Shown here: piece after piece, positions 1 to 10,727 of the stretch | Layout of the letters: each line of letters starts with the position of its first letter | Position numbering within the stretch: position 1 is the first letter of the stretch | Source of the DNA: Berberis thunbergii | Taxonomy: Eukaryota > Streptophyta > Magnoliopsida > Ranunculales > Berberidaceae | NCBI GenBank assembly: GCA_003290165.1 | Contig: QNQO01000502.1 | Span: forward strand, 124,001-188,000 | Length of the DNA stretch: 64,000 bases | Reading direction: 5' to 3' | Made by a program: the position numbers and the translations under genes | The notes under the pieces: model-generated | Told to the model about the DNA's origin: nothing | Databases searched by the model: none | Seen by the model: only the letters and a program-made list of their open reading frames with translations

Positions 1-2075
1 AATAAATACAACTTTTTTTCTGTTCGCATTGTACAATGCGAGGCATCTGGGTATCTCAGATATCCCCCAGTGCACTCTGTGAACAAAGCTTTTTTGGATA
101 GATTGTGCGACTTTAGTAAAATGACCATAACTTTATTATTTAAAAACATTTTCAAGTGATTCAATGTGTGTTTCTAAGATAGCTTATAGTAATACAACTT
201 TTGTGTTTTGGTCTACTTGAGAATCGGTCTCGATCGAGTACATAAGTTGGCTGAAATACCAAATGCTTACAGAGGTTAAGCTTAAGCCTCTAGAGAATGC
301 ATATCATGGATAATAGGAGTTGACTTTAGTCTTAATATTCTCATATAACGAAAATGTTGAAAAATACCAAAAGTGCCTCAGCGACTAAAATGAACGAACA
401 CCTCATCTTGTCATGAAAGAACAAAATTTTTTTAGAAGACACTCGCTAGTTTTGAAAAACAAAGGCCAAGAGGAAACCTTCTCAATCAAATACTGCAACC
501 ATTTCTAGCTAAACATATCAAATAAAGGAGACCCTCCGGATTCCATGCCGCATCGCTCAATGTTATTAAAGCAGTTAGCCATGTACTTACCCAATGTTTA
601 ACTAAAATATAAAATACGTAAACCCAACAAATGCCGCGGGATTCCCTGCATTCACATTCGTGTGTGACTGACCAATCGAATGCTCCATATGATTACCACG
701 AGATTATGGGTTTGGTGCGTGTCTTGCATGTGTATTCATAATAGGGATATTTTGATCAATAAAATAATATTAATTAGTCAATGTGATTGACCTCACAAAT
801 CGGTTAGAAAATGAGAATTAGAATCAAATTAAAATTTTAAATGATGGTCAAACTCTATTAGATACAATTAAAATTTTAACATAGTTTTTTAAATAGTTTT
901 TTAATTTTGTTGAGTGAGTGAGTGAGAGGTTTAGGGTTTTAACATCGAAGGTGAATAAAATGGAGATTGGAGAGTTAGGGTTTTTGTGATCTGTGTGTAT
1001 GAAATGTGAACTGCCAAGAGTAAAATAGAGGAGAAATTTTTTAATTGGTTTTGATGAAGGGAGAGAGTGTTTGATGAAATAACTGAGAGAGAGAGAGGTG
1101 TGTTGGCCGATGGGTTGTCTTTGCGGGTCTTCGAACTAAAAACATTTGAGTGCGCTAAAGTGAGTGGTGCTTGTGCAGTTCTAGGAATATGCCTGGCAAG
1201 GATATGTCGGGCACACGATAACTAGATCGATGGTTTGAGACGACATTGACTTGTTTCACACGATGGCTCAACTCGATAGGAAGCAAGGATTGTGATTTCG
1301 TTTTTTAGGTAATTTATAGGTAAGTTAATTTTGTAATTGTAAAAAATTTCGGTTGTAAATTTGTAATTTTGAAATTATTAATGTAATTTAAGCATTTTAA
1401 ACTCTTACATATTATATAAAGAGTTTCACAAGGTTCATAATGTCATGCAAACTACATATTTCATAAGAATCATTAATATAACAATTTTTTTTTTATATTA
1501 AACTAAGGTTACAATGAGTTAAAATGTAAGAAAATTGAGATTGACCTAATGAAATAAGTAAATATTTCGGATTTCAATAACTCCAAAAAAAGAAATATTT
1601 CACAAAATTTTGACATATTTCAAGAAATCACATTCCTTGATGGAAAGCAACTACATGTGAAGCAATAAACAGAATGGCAAAAATCCCAAAGACCCAAATA
1701 GGGTTGAACAAAAAATTGACCCACCGATTAAACCAACTGAATCGATCGGTTTGGTTTTTGATTTCTATGTGATTTTAACAAAAAAAAATGAACCGACTGA
1801 ATAGTTGGTCGGTTCTGTTTTAGTAAATTTGGTTCAGTTACGATTTGCATAAATTAGAATCGGTTCGGTTTCGTGTCATTTTTGTTACTGGTCAGTTTGA
1901 TTTCAGTTTAAAATTTTGAAAACCAACCAAAGTCGGTTCATTCACGATTTTGAACCCTATACCCAAACCCATTAGTAACGACTTGGTGTTGGAGTGTTCT
2001 GGCTGCAATTTGGATTAAACTGTCAAGTTTAGTTAGTTGAAGATGTAACATTGTGGTTTTAACTTTGAAATACTT
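1..2075. other. Intergenic AT-rich DNA, no gene recognised
   Basis: No reading frame here resembles a known protein and no RNA gene was seen. The stretch holds short GA/GT-rich runs near 905-930 and 1085-1100. At about 1720-1960 there is a repeat-like segment with recurring CGGTT/GGTTCGG words on both strands, a look common to decayed plant repeats. No element ends could be fixed. Confidence 0.6.
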
Positions 2076-2078
2076 TTA

Positions 2079-2397
2079 GGGTGTGTTTGGTTGCATGGAA
2101 TCCTATGTCATGAGAATCCATGAGGGTACCCCTACATTTTAGGCTAAATTGATATATCACTCCAAATCTACCATTTGATTTTGTGATCAATGGTGGGAAT
2201 GGAAGTCCCATGAACATGAGAATCCTACTCCTTGGTCCCCCAAGGCATGTGATTCTCATGTTCATGGGACTTTCATTCCTACCATTGATCACAAAATCAA
2301 ATGGTGGAAATGGAGTGATACATCAATTTAGCTTAAAATGTAGGGGTCCCCTCATGGATTCTCATAGCATAGGATTTCATGCAACCAAAACACACCC
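2079..2397. mobile_element. Tourist-like MITE, near-perfect palindrome
   Basis: The two halves are inverted copies of each other over almost the whole 319 bp, with a central loop near 2225-2250. The ends read GGGTGTGTTTGGTT and its complement, typical of Tourist (PIF/Harbinger) MITEs. A 3-bp TTA target duplication lies at 2076-2078 and 2398-2400. Near-identical short reading frames appear on opposite strands because of the palindrome; they are not genes. Confidence 0.85.
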
Positions 2398-2617
2398 TTA
2401 GAGTTAACCTTAGTGTAGTTAAAGAGGGGAGCCATGTGATAAGAGTGTAAATATTTGGTCATAAAAGCATCTTTAATAGATCCTCTAAAATAGTCAAAAA
2501 GCTATTTTAGGGGTCTCATGTAAGAAATTGCATACTCCAATGGATCTCCTAAAGTATTACTTATTTTAACTTCACTTTCAACTTTCTCATAAATTTAGGG
2601 GCAACATACCATTTCCT

Positions 2618-2745
2618 GCCAATGACATGACAGCTCGACGGTTAGAGTTTGGCGGATGGTACCACTAGGTCATGGGTTCAAACCCAGCTAGCGGCATCTT
2701 TATGGGTTCTGGGATCCTATAAAAACTCTACTTGCCTTAAAAAAA
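2618..2745 (+). mobile_element. tRNA-derived SINE (128 bp) with 15-bp target duplication
   Basis: A polymerase III box A-like word sits near 2632-2646 and a clear box B (GGTTCAAACCC core) at 2674-2686. The element ends in an A-run at about 2738-2745. The flanks 2603-2617 and 2746-2760 are identical 15-mers ending ACCATTTCCT, so both ends are fixed. The identity of the repeats suggests a fairly recent insertion. Confidence 0.85.
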
Positions 2746-2980
2746 AACATACCATTTCCTAAATATGAAATAACATTAAAATATTATAATGCTTTAATTT
2801 CTCAAATTAAAAGCAAAAACAAAAAATCAAAACAAAAGGGGATGTGGTTGGAAAGATATATTTAAATAATGATAAAAAATTAAAATATGGAATGTGGTTG
2901 GAGTGATGAAGAAATAGGGGATCCTTAAATTTAGCTTTTGGTTAAAATGAAGGATCGTTTAACTGTTATCATTGGGAACA

Positions 2981-3530
2981 AGTCTAGCCAACCATATTAG
3001 CTAGCATTTTTTTTTTGACTTTTTTGGTGTTTTTAAACTTTTTACCATTTTAACAATATATATAGAAGGGGTAGTCCATCAATTGTAGCTCAATTGGTCG
3101 GACATCCACTCTCCTTGTGAGAGGTCGCGGGTTCGAGACTCACCAGTTGGGATTTTGTGAGTTTTTCCCTGATTATTAGGAGCACATTTGCTCGTTGATA
3201 AGCCTTCGGGTATTTGCTTAGTTGGACTAGACCGGAGCGAAGCGAAAGCGAGTCTTCATGCAAGGTGGAGACGATGGACCAGAGCGAAAACAAGTCTCTA
3301 TGTGAGATGGAGACAACGAGGATATTAAGTGGCAATAATATTGTAGCCTTCGGGCCTGGTTTGGTTAACCCTATAGGGTTAGTCATGTAACCTTCGGGCA
3401 TGAATTAATAAATAAATAAAAATGGTCAACGACCCAATTTTTTAAAAAAAACTCTATAGAAGGAGTAGAAGTGTAAAAAAACTCAAAAATATAAAAAAAG
3501 ATTAGCAAACACGACTACCTAAAATTGTTG
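2981..3530. mobile_element. MITE family 1 copy, split by a SINE
   Basis: Left part 2981-3074 and right part 3455-3530 are the two halves of a MITE with diverged terminal inverted repeats (left AGTCTAGCCAACCATATTAG). Related copies lie at 19750-19912, 25503-25615, 32832-32997 and 34084-34230. All share a middle word like GGAGTAGAAGTGTAAAAAAC. The SINE at 3075-3454 interrupts this copy. Confidence 0.75.
3075..3454 (+). mobile_element. tRNA-derived SINE (about 380 bp) nested in a MITE
   Basis: Box A (TAGCTCAATTGG) is at 3086-3097 and box B (GGTTCGAGAC) at 3130-3139, the spacing of a tRNA-derived polymerase III promoter. The tRNA-unrelated body ends in AATAAATAAATAAA near 3404-3419, followed by an A-rich tail. 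The host MITE is duplicated on both sides as a 14-mer with one mismatch (3061-3074 and 3455-3468). No intact tRNA gene is present; this is a retroposon. Confidence 0.85.
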
Positions 3531-3668
3531 TACTATTGGAGATACTCTAAGGATGGCAATGGGACAAGTAAGAAGTTTACCATTTTGTCTACGTTGAAGA
3601 TATTCAACTTGATAATGACTTTAGTGTATATCTAAGTGCCACAAACACTTCTAGAGAGCCAGGCCATG

Positions 3669-4145
3669 TGTCACGGACTAGCAATCCGTGCGGCACTAGC
3701 TATCCAATTCACTAGTAAGCCTATGAGTAGTTACTTTGCCGGACACAAATATTAACTTGAGAATGCACAATATCAATCTGTAGGCAATATAACAATGCAC
3801 AATAGTCAGCAAAAGCTTTCATTAACATTCAATAGATTACAATGGGGAGGAACGTTCGAAAGGACGTTGCTCAAGACTAGTTCGATGTTATCGATCGATG
3901 GAAATACAAATTTGAAGTTGAAAAGCAATGCAAAGAAACAATAAAAATGCTAGCGGTACAGTCTGGCCCGACTATGCAATGGAGGCAACACGTCTCACAG
4001 TCAAGAGCTCAAACATTCCCCCTATAATATAGATGCTAAGCATTTGGGCACTTTTCAAAAGGGAACATTGAGTTTTGAGACCATTAGGAAAGTCTTGAAA
4101 GACCTCTGATGTTGATTTCCCTGACCAACGGTACGAGCCCTGACA
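3669..4145 (-). repeat. 3' LTR of copy A (477 bp)
   Basis: Bounded by TGTCA/TGACA inverted ends and flanked by the target duplication on the outside and the polypurine tract on the inside. It matches the other three LTRs in the pair of elements, with scattered substitutions and small indels. Confidence 0.93.
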
Positions 4146-4158
4146 CTCTCCCACACTC
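4146..4158 (-). other. Polypurine tract of copy A
   Basis: On the minus strand this reads GAGTGTGGGAGAG directly before the 3' LTR, the usual position for plus-strand DNA priming. The same 13 bases stand before the 3' LTR of copy B. Confidence 0.8.
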
Positions 4159-4663
4159 AATTCGCTGACGCCCTCGCAGCGAACTTTTCGAAGTACTCTT
4201 CCAGCTTTGAGAGGTACGACAGCAGATGCTCGACGAGCTCCCAACTGATCTCTGAAGGAGGCTCATCCTGCCACTTGACCAAATACTCTCTATCCGGGCC
4301 TGTGTTGTTGATGAGGCAGTCAGCTAAGATTTCTTCCACTTCTCGATCTGGCTTAGTAGGATGCTTAGGCAATGCTCGGGTAGATACATTTCTTGTGGGA
4401 TCAGTGGCATCTGCATGGTAGGACTTCAAGTTACTTGCATGGAAAACAGGATGGGTGAAACGGAGCCAATGAGGTAATTTGACGCAATAGGAAACTTTGC
4501 CCACTTTCTCAATGATCTGTATCGGTCCCTCATACTTGCGAAACAGATTGTTGTGTGCTCTAGCTGTCCGTTTATACTTGTTGAACATATCTAGCTTCAC
4601 CAATACCAAGTCCCCGACTTCAAAAGGATCAATCCGTCTTTTCTTGTCGGCCCATTTCTTCAT
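4157..4663 (-). pseudogene. Copy A integrase C-terminus and chromodomain
   Basis: This 168-codon open stretch begins at MKKWADKKRR, the start of the integrase C-terminal part, with the GDLVLVKL motif typical of that region and a later VFHASNLK block. The last 50 or so residues form a chromodomain (EYLVKWQDEPPSEISWELVE), which in chromoviruses is thought to direct integration towards marked chromatin. The frame ends at its natural stop just before the polypurine tract. It is cut off from the rest of integrase by an upstream TGA at 4691-4693, so it is a fragment of the polyprotein and not a separate gene. Confidence 0.9.
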
Positions 4664-4681
4664 GTGACGGGAAGCTTTCTC

Positions 4682-5515
4682 AAGATAGGCTCAAGCAACT
4701 TCAATATTTTTCTGCCAGGCATTGGCAAATTCAAGAGCTCTTGGGCTGGGTCCTTGGTACTCGGTAAACACTGTATGTGGTGTCAATGGTTGCTGACCAA
4801 TGACCAACTGAAAGGGGTTGGAGTGAGTAGCTGAGCTCTTTTGTAAGTTGAAACAGAATTGTGCAACATCAAGTAGTCCCACCCAATTTTTCTGATTTGC
4901 ACTTACAAAATGACGAAGGTATTCTTCAAGCATAGAGTTAAATCGCTCAGTCTATCCGTCAGATTGGGGATGTTGGCTTGTCGACATATTAAGTTTAGAT
5001 CCCAATAGCTTCAACAACTCCTTCCAGAACTTTCATGTGAAGCGAGCATCACAGTCGCTAACAATGTTTTCGGGCAGTCCCCAATACTTCACTACATGCT
5101 TGAGGAACAATTGCGTTGTATCTTCGGCTGTGCAAGTCAGTCCGGTCGGCACAAAGGTCACATACTTTGAGAATCAGTCAACAACTACAAGGATACACTT
5201 GAAATCCTCCACTTTCGGTAACCCAGTAATGAAGTCCATGGAAACACTTTCCCAAGGACGAGTTGGAACAGGCAAGGGCTCTATTAAGCCTACTGGTCGA
5301 TTTCTTTCAACCTTATCTTGCTGGCAAATAAGACATGTTCGAACATAGGCCATTACATCCTCCTGTATCTGCGGCCAATAATATCCCCTCTCTAGCAATC
5401 CAAGTGTTCGTCTCCAACCTGGATGTCCCACCCAATGGGTGTCATGGCATTCTCTCATAAGTTTTTTCCTCAAACCAGAAGTTCTTGGAACATAGAGGCG
5501 ATTACCAGTTGTGAG
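4682..5515 (-). pseudogene. Copy A integrase zinc-binding domain and catalytic core, broken
   Basis: The H2C2 zinc-binding domain is readable at 5330-5473 (HDTHWVGHPGW ... CLICQQDK). The first catalytic Asp lies in SMDFITGLP. A TGA follows VVVD at 5174-5176; copy B has a TGA at the same codon. Further on, the block with the second Asp (SDCDARF) is followed by another TGA, and the block with the catalytic Glu (DG-stop-TERFN) has TAG where copy B reads CAG. The core C-terminal part is open at 4691-4933 and ends at a TGA where copy B has CGA. The enzyme would join element DNA to the host chromosome in the nucleus, but this copy cannot encode it. Confidence 0.9.
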
Positions 5516-5521
5516 TATTGC

Positions 5522-6307
5522 TCAATCTTTTATCCAGAACCGTCGAGTTTCGCCCTGCTTGATCAACTCTGTAATCGCCTTCGCTTGTGGGTCTGTCTGT
5601 AGGCCTGCTTTGATCTTCTCCAAGATGGTGTGACTCGGACCGGTATGGGTTAGCACTGCAAGGTCTACCCTTCTACTGAGTGCATCAGCTACATTGTTAG
5701 TGCGCCCTGGCTTGTATTCCAATACTATGTCAAATTCTGCTAATTTTTCCTGCCATCGAGATTGCTTGGAGGTTAGCATCTTCTGAGTAAGGAAATGGCT
5801 TGCTGCAACATTATCCGTTTTAACAAGGACTTGAGATCCCAAAAGGTAGTGTCTCCACACCCGTAAACAATGTACAATGGCTAGCAATTCCTTTTCCTGA
5901 GCTGAGTAACGAGACTTTGTATCATTCAACTTTCGACTCTCATATGCTACCGGGTGACCATCTTGAAGCAAAACTCTCCCTAAGGTATAATCAGATGCAT
6001 CTGTTTGTATTTCAAAGGGCTTGGTGATGTCTGACAAGGCCAATACTGAATCTTTCATCATGGCCAGTTTCAAGTATTGGAATGAAGCTTCACACTGTCT
6101 ATCCCATTCCCATGTTCGGTCTTGTTTCAACAAATTTGTCAGTGCAACAGCTCTCTTAGAGTAGTCCCTTATGAAGCGACGATAATAGTTTGCAAGTCCA
6201 AGGAAAGATCGTAGTTGAGACACGTTCTTACGAGTGTTCCAATCATGGATTGCCTTGACTTTCTCCATGTTCATCCGAATCTTGCCATTGCCAATAACAT
6301 GACCCAA
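5522..6307 (-). pseudogene. Copy A reverse transcriptase thumb/connection and RNase H
   Basis: This is the longest open piece of the element, 261 codons. It starts in the segment after the reverse transcriptase palm ([19 protein letters not shown]). The RNase H domain follows, with catalytic Asp in QTDASDY, Glu in [10 protein letters not shown], Asp in KTDN and the last Asp in NVADALSRR. All four are present, so RNase H itself looks conserved. The frame stops at 5522, where copy A has one extra T compared with copy B, cutting it off from integrase. Confidence 0.9.
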
Positions 6308-6915
6308 GAAATTGATCTGGGTCTGGCCGAATGAGCACTTCTCATTATTGACAAAGAGATGATTATCCTTAATGTAGGTGGAGCATTGGTCAAGCCGAAG
6401 GGCATTACTAGGAACTCATATGACCCATATCTAGTAGAACAAGCAGTTTTGGGTTCGTCACCAGCAGCAATGCGGACCTGATGGTAACCTGATCTCAAGT
6501 CGAGTTTTGTGAAGTATCTAGCGGATCCAAGTTGGTCGAATAAGTCTACAATGAGCGGTAGCGGGTATTTGTTTTTTATAGTGACTTTGTTCAAGGCTCT
6601 ATAGTCAATACAAAGGCAAAGACTGCCATCATGTTTCCGCTGAAAAAGATCAGGTGCCCCATAAGGTGCTTTAGAGGGCTGAATGAATCCCGACTCCAAC
6701 AAGCCATCTAGTTGTTTTCTCAATTTGGTCAACTCTGGAGGGCTCATGCGATATGGACTACGTGCGGGTGGCTTGGCACCAGGCACTAACTCAATTTCGT
6801 GATCAATGAGCCTTCTGGGAGGTAGATTATTTGAAAATTCATTCGGCATCACTTCGCTGAAATCAGCAATAACTTGGGCAACTTCCTCGGGGATTTTGCT
6901 AGTATCATCTTCCAT
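6271..6915 (-). pseudogene. Copy A reverse transcriptase palm, catalytic YLDD lost
   Basis: The reverse transcriptase fingers and palm are readable from [15 protein letters not shown] to MPFGLTNAP, including the first catalytic Asp in [12 protein letters not shown]. Directly after TNAP about 135 bp present in copy B are missing, and with them the YLDD active-site box. The frame then runs out of register to 6271. An 11-bp deletion just upstream separates this piece from the protease. The copy cannot make active reverse transcriptase. Confidence 0.9.
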
Positions 6916-6921
6916 CTTCAG

Positions 6922-7617
6922 CTAAGTATGTATCTTCTCCTTTGGCCAAGCCTCTCTTGACTTGGAGCGCCGACAATATTCTATCATGAGTTGTGGGTCG
7001 AATTGAGGTTGTACAATGCGTAGTCTGGGTCCGAAAAAGCCCAAGGAGTCCATGAAAGGTAGTGGTCCTGCTGCAGCTCCTCGGAAGAATTCTTGGCCAA
7101 GAATCAGCTTAAAATCATCAAGTGGGACGACCAAGAAGTTTGATCTTCCTTCCCATGGACCAACCTGTAGTGGCACAGCTCTAACCATACCATTAATAGA
7201 GATTGCCTCAGAGTTGACAGCTTTCAACTTACCCGCATCTCCTTCTAAGTTCAAACCCACACGTCTAACTTCCTCTAGGGCAATAAAATTGTCTGTCGCT
7301 CCTGAATCCAACAATGCCTGGGAAGAGAACCCATTGATAGTGATGTCGATGTATTGTAAAGCCTTCTTGTGTGGGTGCTCATACATTTCTCCTTTGACAG
7401 CATTGAGCTTGCGTAGAGCTCCCATCTGGGAGGTATCACTGTTGGTGGGGTTCGAGCTCGATGCGGCCGAGTTAGAAGGTTCTATTTGAAGCAAGGACAT
7501 CAATGAGTGTAAGGATGGTTTGGATGGACATTTGCCTGTTGGGTGATCCCTGCTATTGTAAAGAATGCATGGGCAGGTGCAGATGGTCTCCACTGCCCAA
7601 AGTAGTTTTGCCCTCAT
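6922..7617 (-). pseudogene. Copy A gag zinc knuckle and aspartic protease
   Basis: After a short out-of-frame start, the frame carries the nucleocapsid knuckle with the second Cys changed (CILYNSRDHPTGKC; copy B has CILC), so zinc binding is probably lost. The retropepsin-like protease follows, with the active-site motif LLDSGATDNF near 7300 and a later LILGQEFF block. It ends at a TAG at 6922-6924, caused by an 11-bp deletion relative to copy B. The upstream boundary is a GGA-to-TGA change at 7614-7616. Confidence 0.88.
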
Positions 7618-8649
7618 TTGTTGTTGTAATTTGAGTTGCTAGGGCTGGCATTCCAATTTCTATTGGAACTCCAATTCTGGTTGGACGGCTGAGAATTGTA
7701 GTTTCCTCGGTTCTGATTTGTGTTTCCCCAGTTTTGGTGAGGTGATCGAGCATTCGATCCTGAGCTCGAATTGGTACTGCCAGTTCTAGCTGTGGAGTGA
7801 TTGAGCGAAGTGGATCCAGCCATGGGCATATAATCGCTAAACCTTTCTGCTGCTGCAATAGCACTTGTAATATCTGTCACCTTCTGCCTTTGCAATTCTG
7901 CTTGCAGAAGCGGCTGAGCTTGTTCCATGAAACAAAAAACTTTGCCCTTCTCAGACATGTCTCGAATATCTAGCAAGCAAGTTGAGAACTGGCTGACATA
8001 GTCTCGAATATTGCTTGTCTGTTCGATGGTGTGAAGCTTCCTCCTTGCTAAGAAATCAGTGTTCTCAGGCAAGAATTGATTTCTGAGTTCCTTTTTGAGG
8101 TCTGCCCAAGTTCTAATAAGGATGTGACCTTCTTCCATATCTGCATATTTGGTTCTCCACCATAGTTTTGCATCACCTGCTAAGTACATGGTCGCCATGG
8201 TGACCTTGGCTTCTTCTGATTCGGGGTTCACCGTGCGAAAATATTGCTCCAGATCAAACAAGAAGTTCACTAGCTCCTTCCCATCTCGTACCCCAGCGTA
8301 TGACTTTGGCTCAGGCACTTTCATCCTAGGGTGATCAGTCGTCCCTGTGGCCTTGATCAGCAAGCCAACCCTTGCAAATAAGTCCTCCAACTGTAATTGG
8401 AAGTCACTCATCACCTGAGCTGTGGGGTGAGGCGACTCTTCCATAGTGATTGTTTGTCCCTCTAAATTGTCGACGTGCTCAGCCAGCGAATCCACTGTCT
8501 GCCAAGTGAAAGAGTCCATTAAGGCGACTGATCTGTTCTCCCAAACAGCTCAACTGGTCCATTCTGGTTTCTAGTCTCTGCATTCGACTAGCCTGTCGTT
8601 CCTCCATAGCGCCAATGCGCTCACTTAGTTCCTGCATCCTGGTTTGCAT
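7614..8649 (-). pseudogene. Copy A gag capsid region
   Basis: The gag start is the ATG at 8649-8647, shortly after the primer site. It opens a Glu/Arg/Met-rich segment likely to form a coiled coil. A 2-bp deletion relative to copy B, near 8500, breaks the frame. From 8519 to 7614 the capsid domain is open (301 codons), with the conserved MATMYLAGDAKLWWRTKY block and a Ser/Asn-rich tail. It ends at the TGA at 7614, before the zinc knuckle. Gag would form the cytoplasmic particle. Confidence 0.9.
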
Positions 8650-8661
8650 TTAACAAGCTCT

Positions 8662-8674
8662 GGCTCTGATACCA
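8662..8674 (-). other. Primer-binding site of copy A (initiator Met tRNA)
   Basis: On the minus strand TGGTATCAGAGCC lies two bases after the 5' LTR. This matches the 3' end of plant initiator methionine tRNA, the usual primer for chromoviruses. Confidence 0.92.
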
Positions 8675-8676
8675 AC

Positions 8677-9154
8677 TGTCACGGACTAGCAATCCGTGCG
8701 GTACTAGCCATCCAATTCACTAGTAAGCCTATGAGTAGTTACTTTGTCGGGCACAAATATTAACTTGAGAATGCACAATATCAATCTGTAGGCAATATAA
8801 CAATGCACAATAATCAGCAAAAGCTTTCATTAACATTCAATAGATTACAATGGGGAAGAACGTTCGAAAGGACGTTGCTCAAGACTAGTTCGATGCTATC
8901 GATCGATGAAATACAAGTTCGAAGTTGAAAAGCAATGCAAAGAAAACAATAAAAATGCTAGCGGTACAGTTTGGCCCGACTATGCAATGGAGGCAACACG
9001 TCCTCACAGTCAAGAGCTCAAACATTCCCCCTATAATATAGATGCTAAGCATTTGGGCACTTTTCAAAAGGGAACATTGAGTTTTGAGACCATTAGGAAA
9101 GTCTTGAAAGGCCTCTGATGTTGATTTCCTTGACAAACGGTACTAGTCCCCACA
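8677..9154 (-). repeat. 5' LTR of copy A (478 bp)
   Basis: Full LTR, flanked by the primer site inside and by the CCATG target duplication outside. The outermost bases have drifted (the + strand ends CCACA where TGACA is expected). It contains the promoter of the element. Confidence 0.92.
9032..9040 (-). promoter_or_regulatory. TATA box in the 5' LTR of copy A
   Basis: TATATTATA on the minus strand, about 115 bp into the LTR, followed by a G-run. The same box is at the matching place in copy B. Transcription would run left, away from copy B. Confidence 0.6.
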
Positions 9155-9190
9155 CCATGGATGGTATTGGGGTGGCCTGGTACGGGCGTG
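9155..9190. other. 36-bp host spacer between the two head-to-head retrotransposons
   Basis: It comprises the right CCATG duplication of copy A (9155-9159), 26 bases of host DNA (9160-9185) and the left GCGTG duplication of copy B (9186-9190). Each element therefore inserted separately. With both removed, the flanks form a short inverted repeat (CTAGAGAGCCA near 3652-3662 against TGGCTCTCTAG from 14746). Confidence 0.9.
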
Positions 9191-9671
9191 TGTCAGAACT
9201 AGTACCTTTGGTCAGGGAAATCAATGTCTGAGGCCTTTCAAGACTTTCCTAATTGTCTCAAAACTCAATGTTCCTTTTTGAAAAGTTCCCAAATGCTTAA
9301 CATCTATATTATAGGGGGAAGGTTTGAGCTCTTGACTGTGAGGGCGTGTTGCCCTCCATTGCATAGTCGGGCCAGACTGTGCCGCTAGCATTCTTATTGT
9401 TTTCTTTGCATTGTTTTTCAACTTCAAACTTGTATTTTCATCGATCGTTAGCATCGAACTAGTCTTGAGCAACGTCCTTTCGAACGTTCCTCCCCATTGT
9501 AATCTATTGAATGTTAATGAAAGCTTTTCCTGACTATTGTGCATCGTTATATTGTCTACAGATTGATATTGTGCATTCTCAAACTAATATTTGTGCCCGT
9601 TGAAGTAACTACTTATAGGCTTACTAAGTGAATTGGATAGCTAGTGCTGCACAGATTGCTAGTCCGTGACA
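9191..9671 (+). repeat. 5' LTR of copy B (481 bp)
   Basis: TGTCAG...TGACA, with the target duplication directly before and the primer site directly after. Confidence 0.93.
9305..9313 (+). promoter_or_regulatory. TATA box in the 5' LTR of copy B
   Basis: TATATTATA followed by a G-run, about 115 bp into the LTR, at the same place as in copy A. Transcription would run right, so the two LTR promoters diverge. Confidence 0.6.
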
Positions 9672-9673
9672 GT

Positions 9674-9686
9674 TGGTATGAGAACC
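9674..9686 (+). other. Primer-binding site of copy B, mutated
   Basis: TGGTATGAGAACC lies two bases after the LTR. It differs at two of 13 positions from the initiator-Met primer site that copy A keeps. Confidence 0.85.
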
Positions 9687-9698
9687 AGAGCTTGTTGA

Positions 9699-10727
9699 AT
9701 GCAAACTATGATGCAGGAACTAAGCGAGCGCCTTAGCTCTATGGAGGAACGACAGTCTAGTCGAATGCAGAGACTAAAAACAGAATGGATCAGTTGAGCA
9801 GTTTGGGAGAACATATCAGTCGACTTGATGGACTCTTTCACTTGGCAGACAGAGTGGATTCGTTGGCTAAGCACGTCGATAATTTAGAGGGACGGACAGT
9901 CTCTATGGAAGAGTCGCCTCACCCCACAGCTCAGGTGATAAGCGACTTCCAATTACAATTGGAGGATTTATTTGCAAGGGTTGGCTTGCTTACCAAGGCC
10001 ACAAGGACGACTGATCACCCTAAGATGAAAGTGCCTGAGCCAAAGTCATATGCTGGGGTACGAGATGGGAAGGAGCTAGAGAACTTCTTGTTTGATCTGG
10101 AACAGTATTTTCGCAGAATATGGAAGAAGGTTGCATCCTTATTAGAACTTGGGCAGACCTTAAGAAGGAACTCAGAAATCAATTCTTGCCTGAGAACATT
10201 GATTTCTTAGCAAGGAGGAAGCTCCACACCATCAAACAGACAGGCAATATTCGAGACTATGTTAGGCAGTTCTCAACTTGCTTGCTAGATATTTGAGACA
10301 TGTTTGAGAAGGACAAAGTTTTTTGTTTCATTGAACAAGCTCAGCCGCTCCTGCAAGCATAATTGCAAAGGCAGAAGGTGACAGATATTACAAGTGCTAT
10401 TACAGCAGCAGAAAGGTTTAGCGATTATATGCCCATGACGGAATCCACTTCGCTCAATCACTCCACAGCTAGAACTGGCAGTACCAATTCAAGCTCAGGG
10501 TCGAATGCTCGATCACCTCGCCAAAACTGGGGAAACTCAAGTTAGAACCGAGGATACTACAATTCTCGGCCGTCCAACCAGAATGGGAGTTCCAACAGAA
10601 ATTGGAATGCTAGCTCTAGCAACTCAAATTACAACAACAAAGGAGGGCAAAACTACTCTGGGCAGTGGAGACCATCTGCACCTGCCCCATGCATTCTTTG
10701 CAATAGCAGGGATCACCCAACAGGAAA
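9699..10727 (+). pseudogene. Copy B gag, with internal deletion
   Basis: The ATG at 9699 matches the gag start of copy A, but a 1-bp loss soon breaks the frame. From 9785 gag is open again to FDLEQYFR. There about 85 bp present in copy A are missing (junction near 10113), including the conserved MATMYLAGDAKLWW block. Beyond it the frame is shifted and carries stops. The Ser/Asn-rich tail is readable at 10363-10545 and ends at a TAG where copy A has CAG. The zinc knuckle CILCNSRDHPTGKC (C-x2-C-x4-H-x4-C) is intact at about 10690-10735. Confidence 0.88.

Larger units (their letters stand above)
3669..9154 (-). mobile_element. Full-length chromovirus (Ty3/gypsy LTR retrotransposon), copy A, decayed
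   Basis: A complete 5.5-kb element on the minus strand: LTRs at 3669-4145 and 8677-9154, initiator-Met tRNA primer site, then gag, protease, reverse transcriptase, RNase H, integrase, chromodomain and polypurine tract. The 5-bp target duplication CCATG is at 3664-3668 and 9155-9159. The chromodomain at the integrase C-terminus places it among chromoviruses; the lineage within them is not assigned. Many stops, frameshifts and a deletion over the reverse transcriptase active site make it non-autonomous. Copy B lies head to head just downstream. Confidence 0.95.

Noticed and set aside
2059..2401. Similar short open frames on both strands
   Set aside because: They arise from the palindromic MITE, not from genes.
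3086..3141. Possible tRNA gene
   Set aside because: Box A and box B are present, but there is no cloverleaf with acceptor stem; the body and tail are those of a SINE.
7016..7489. 157-codon plus-strand frame
   Set aside because: Shadow of the copy A protease on the opposite strand.
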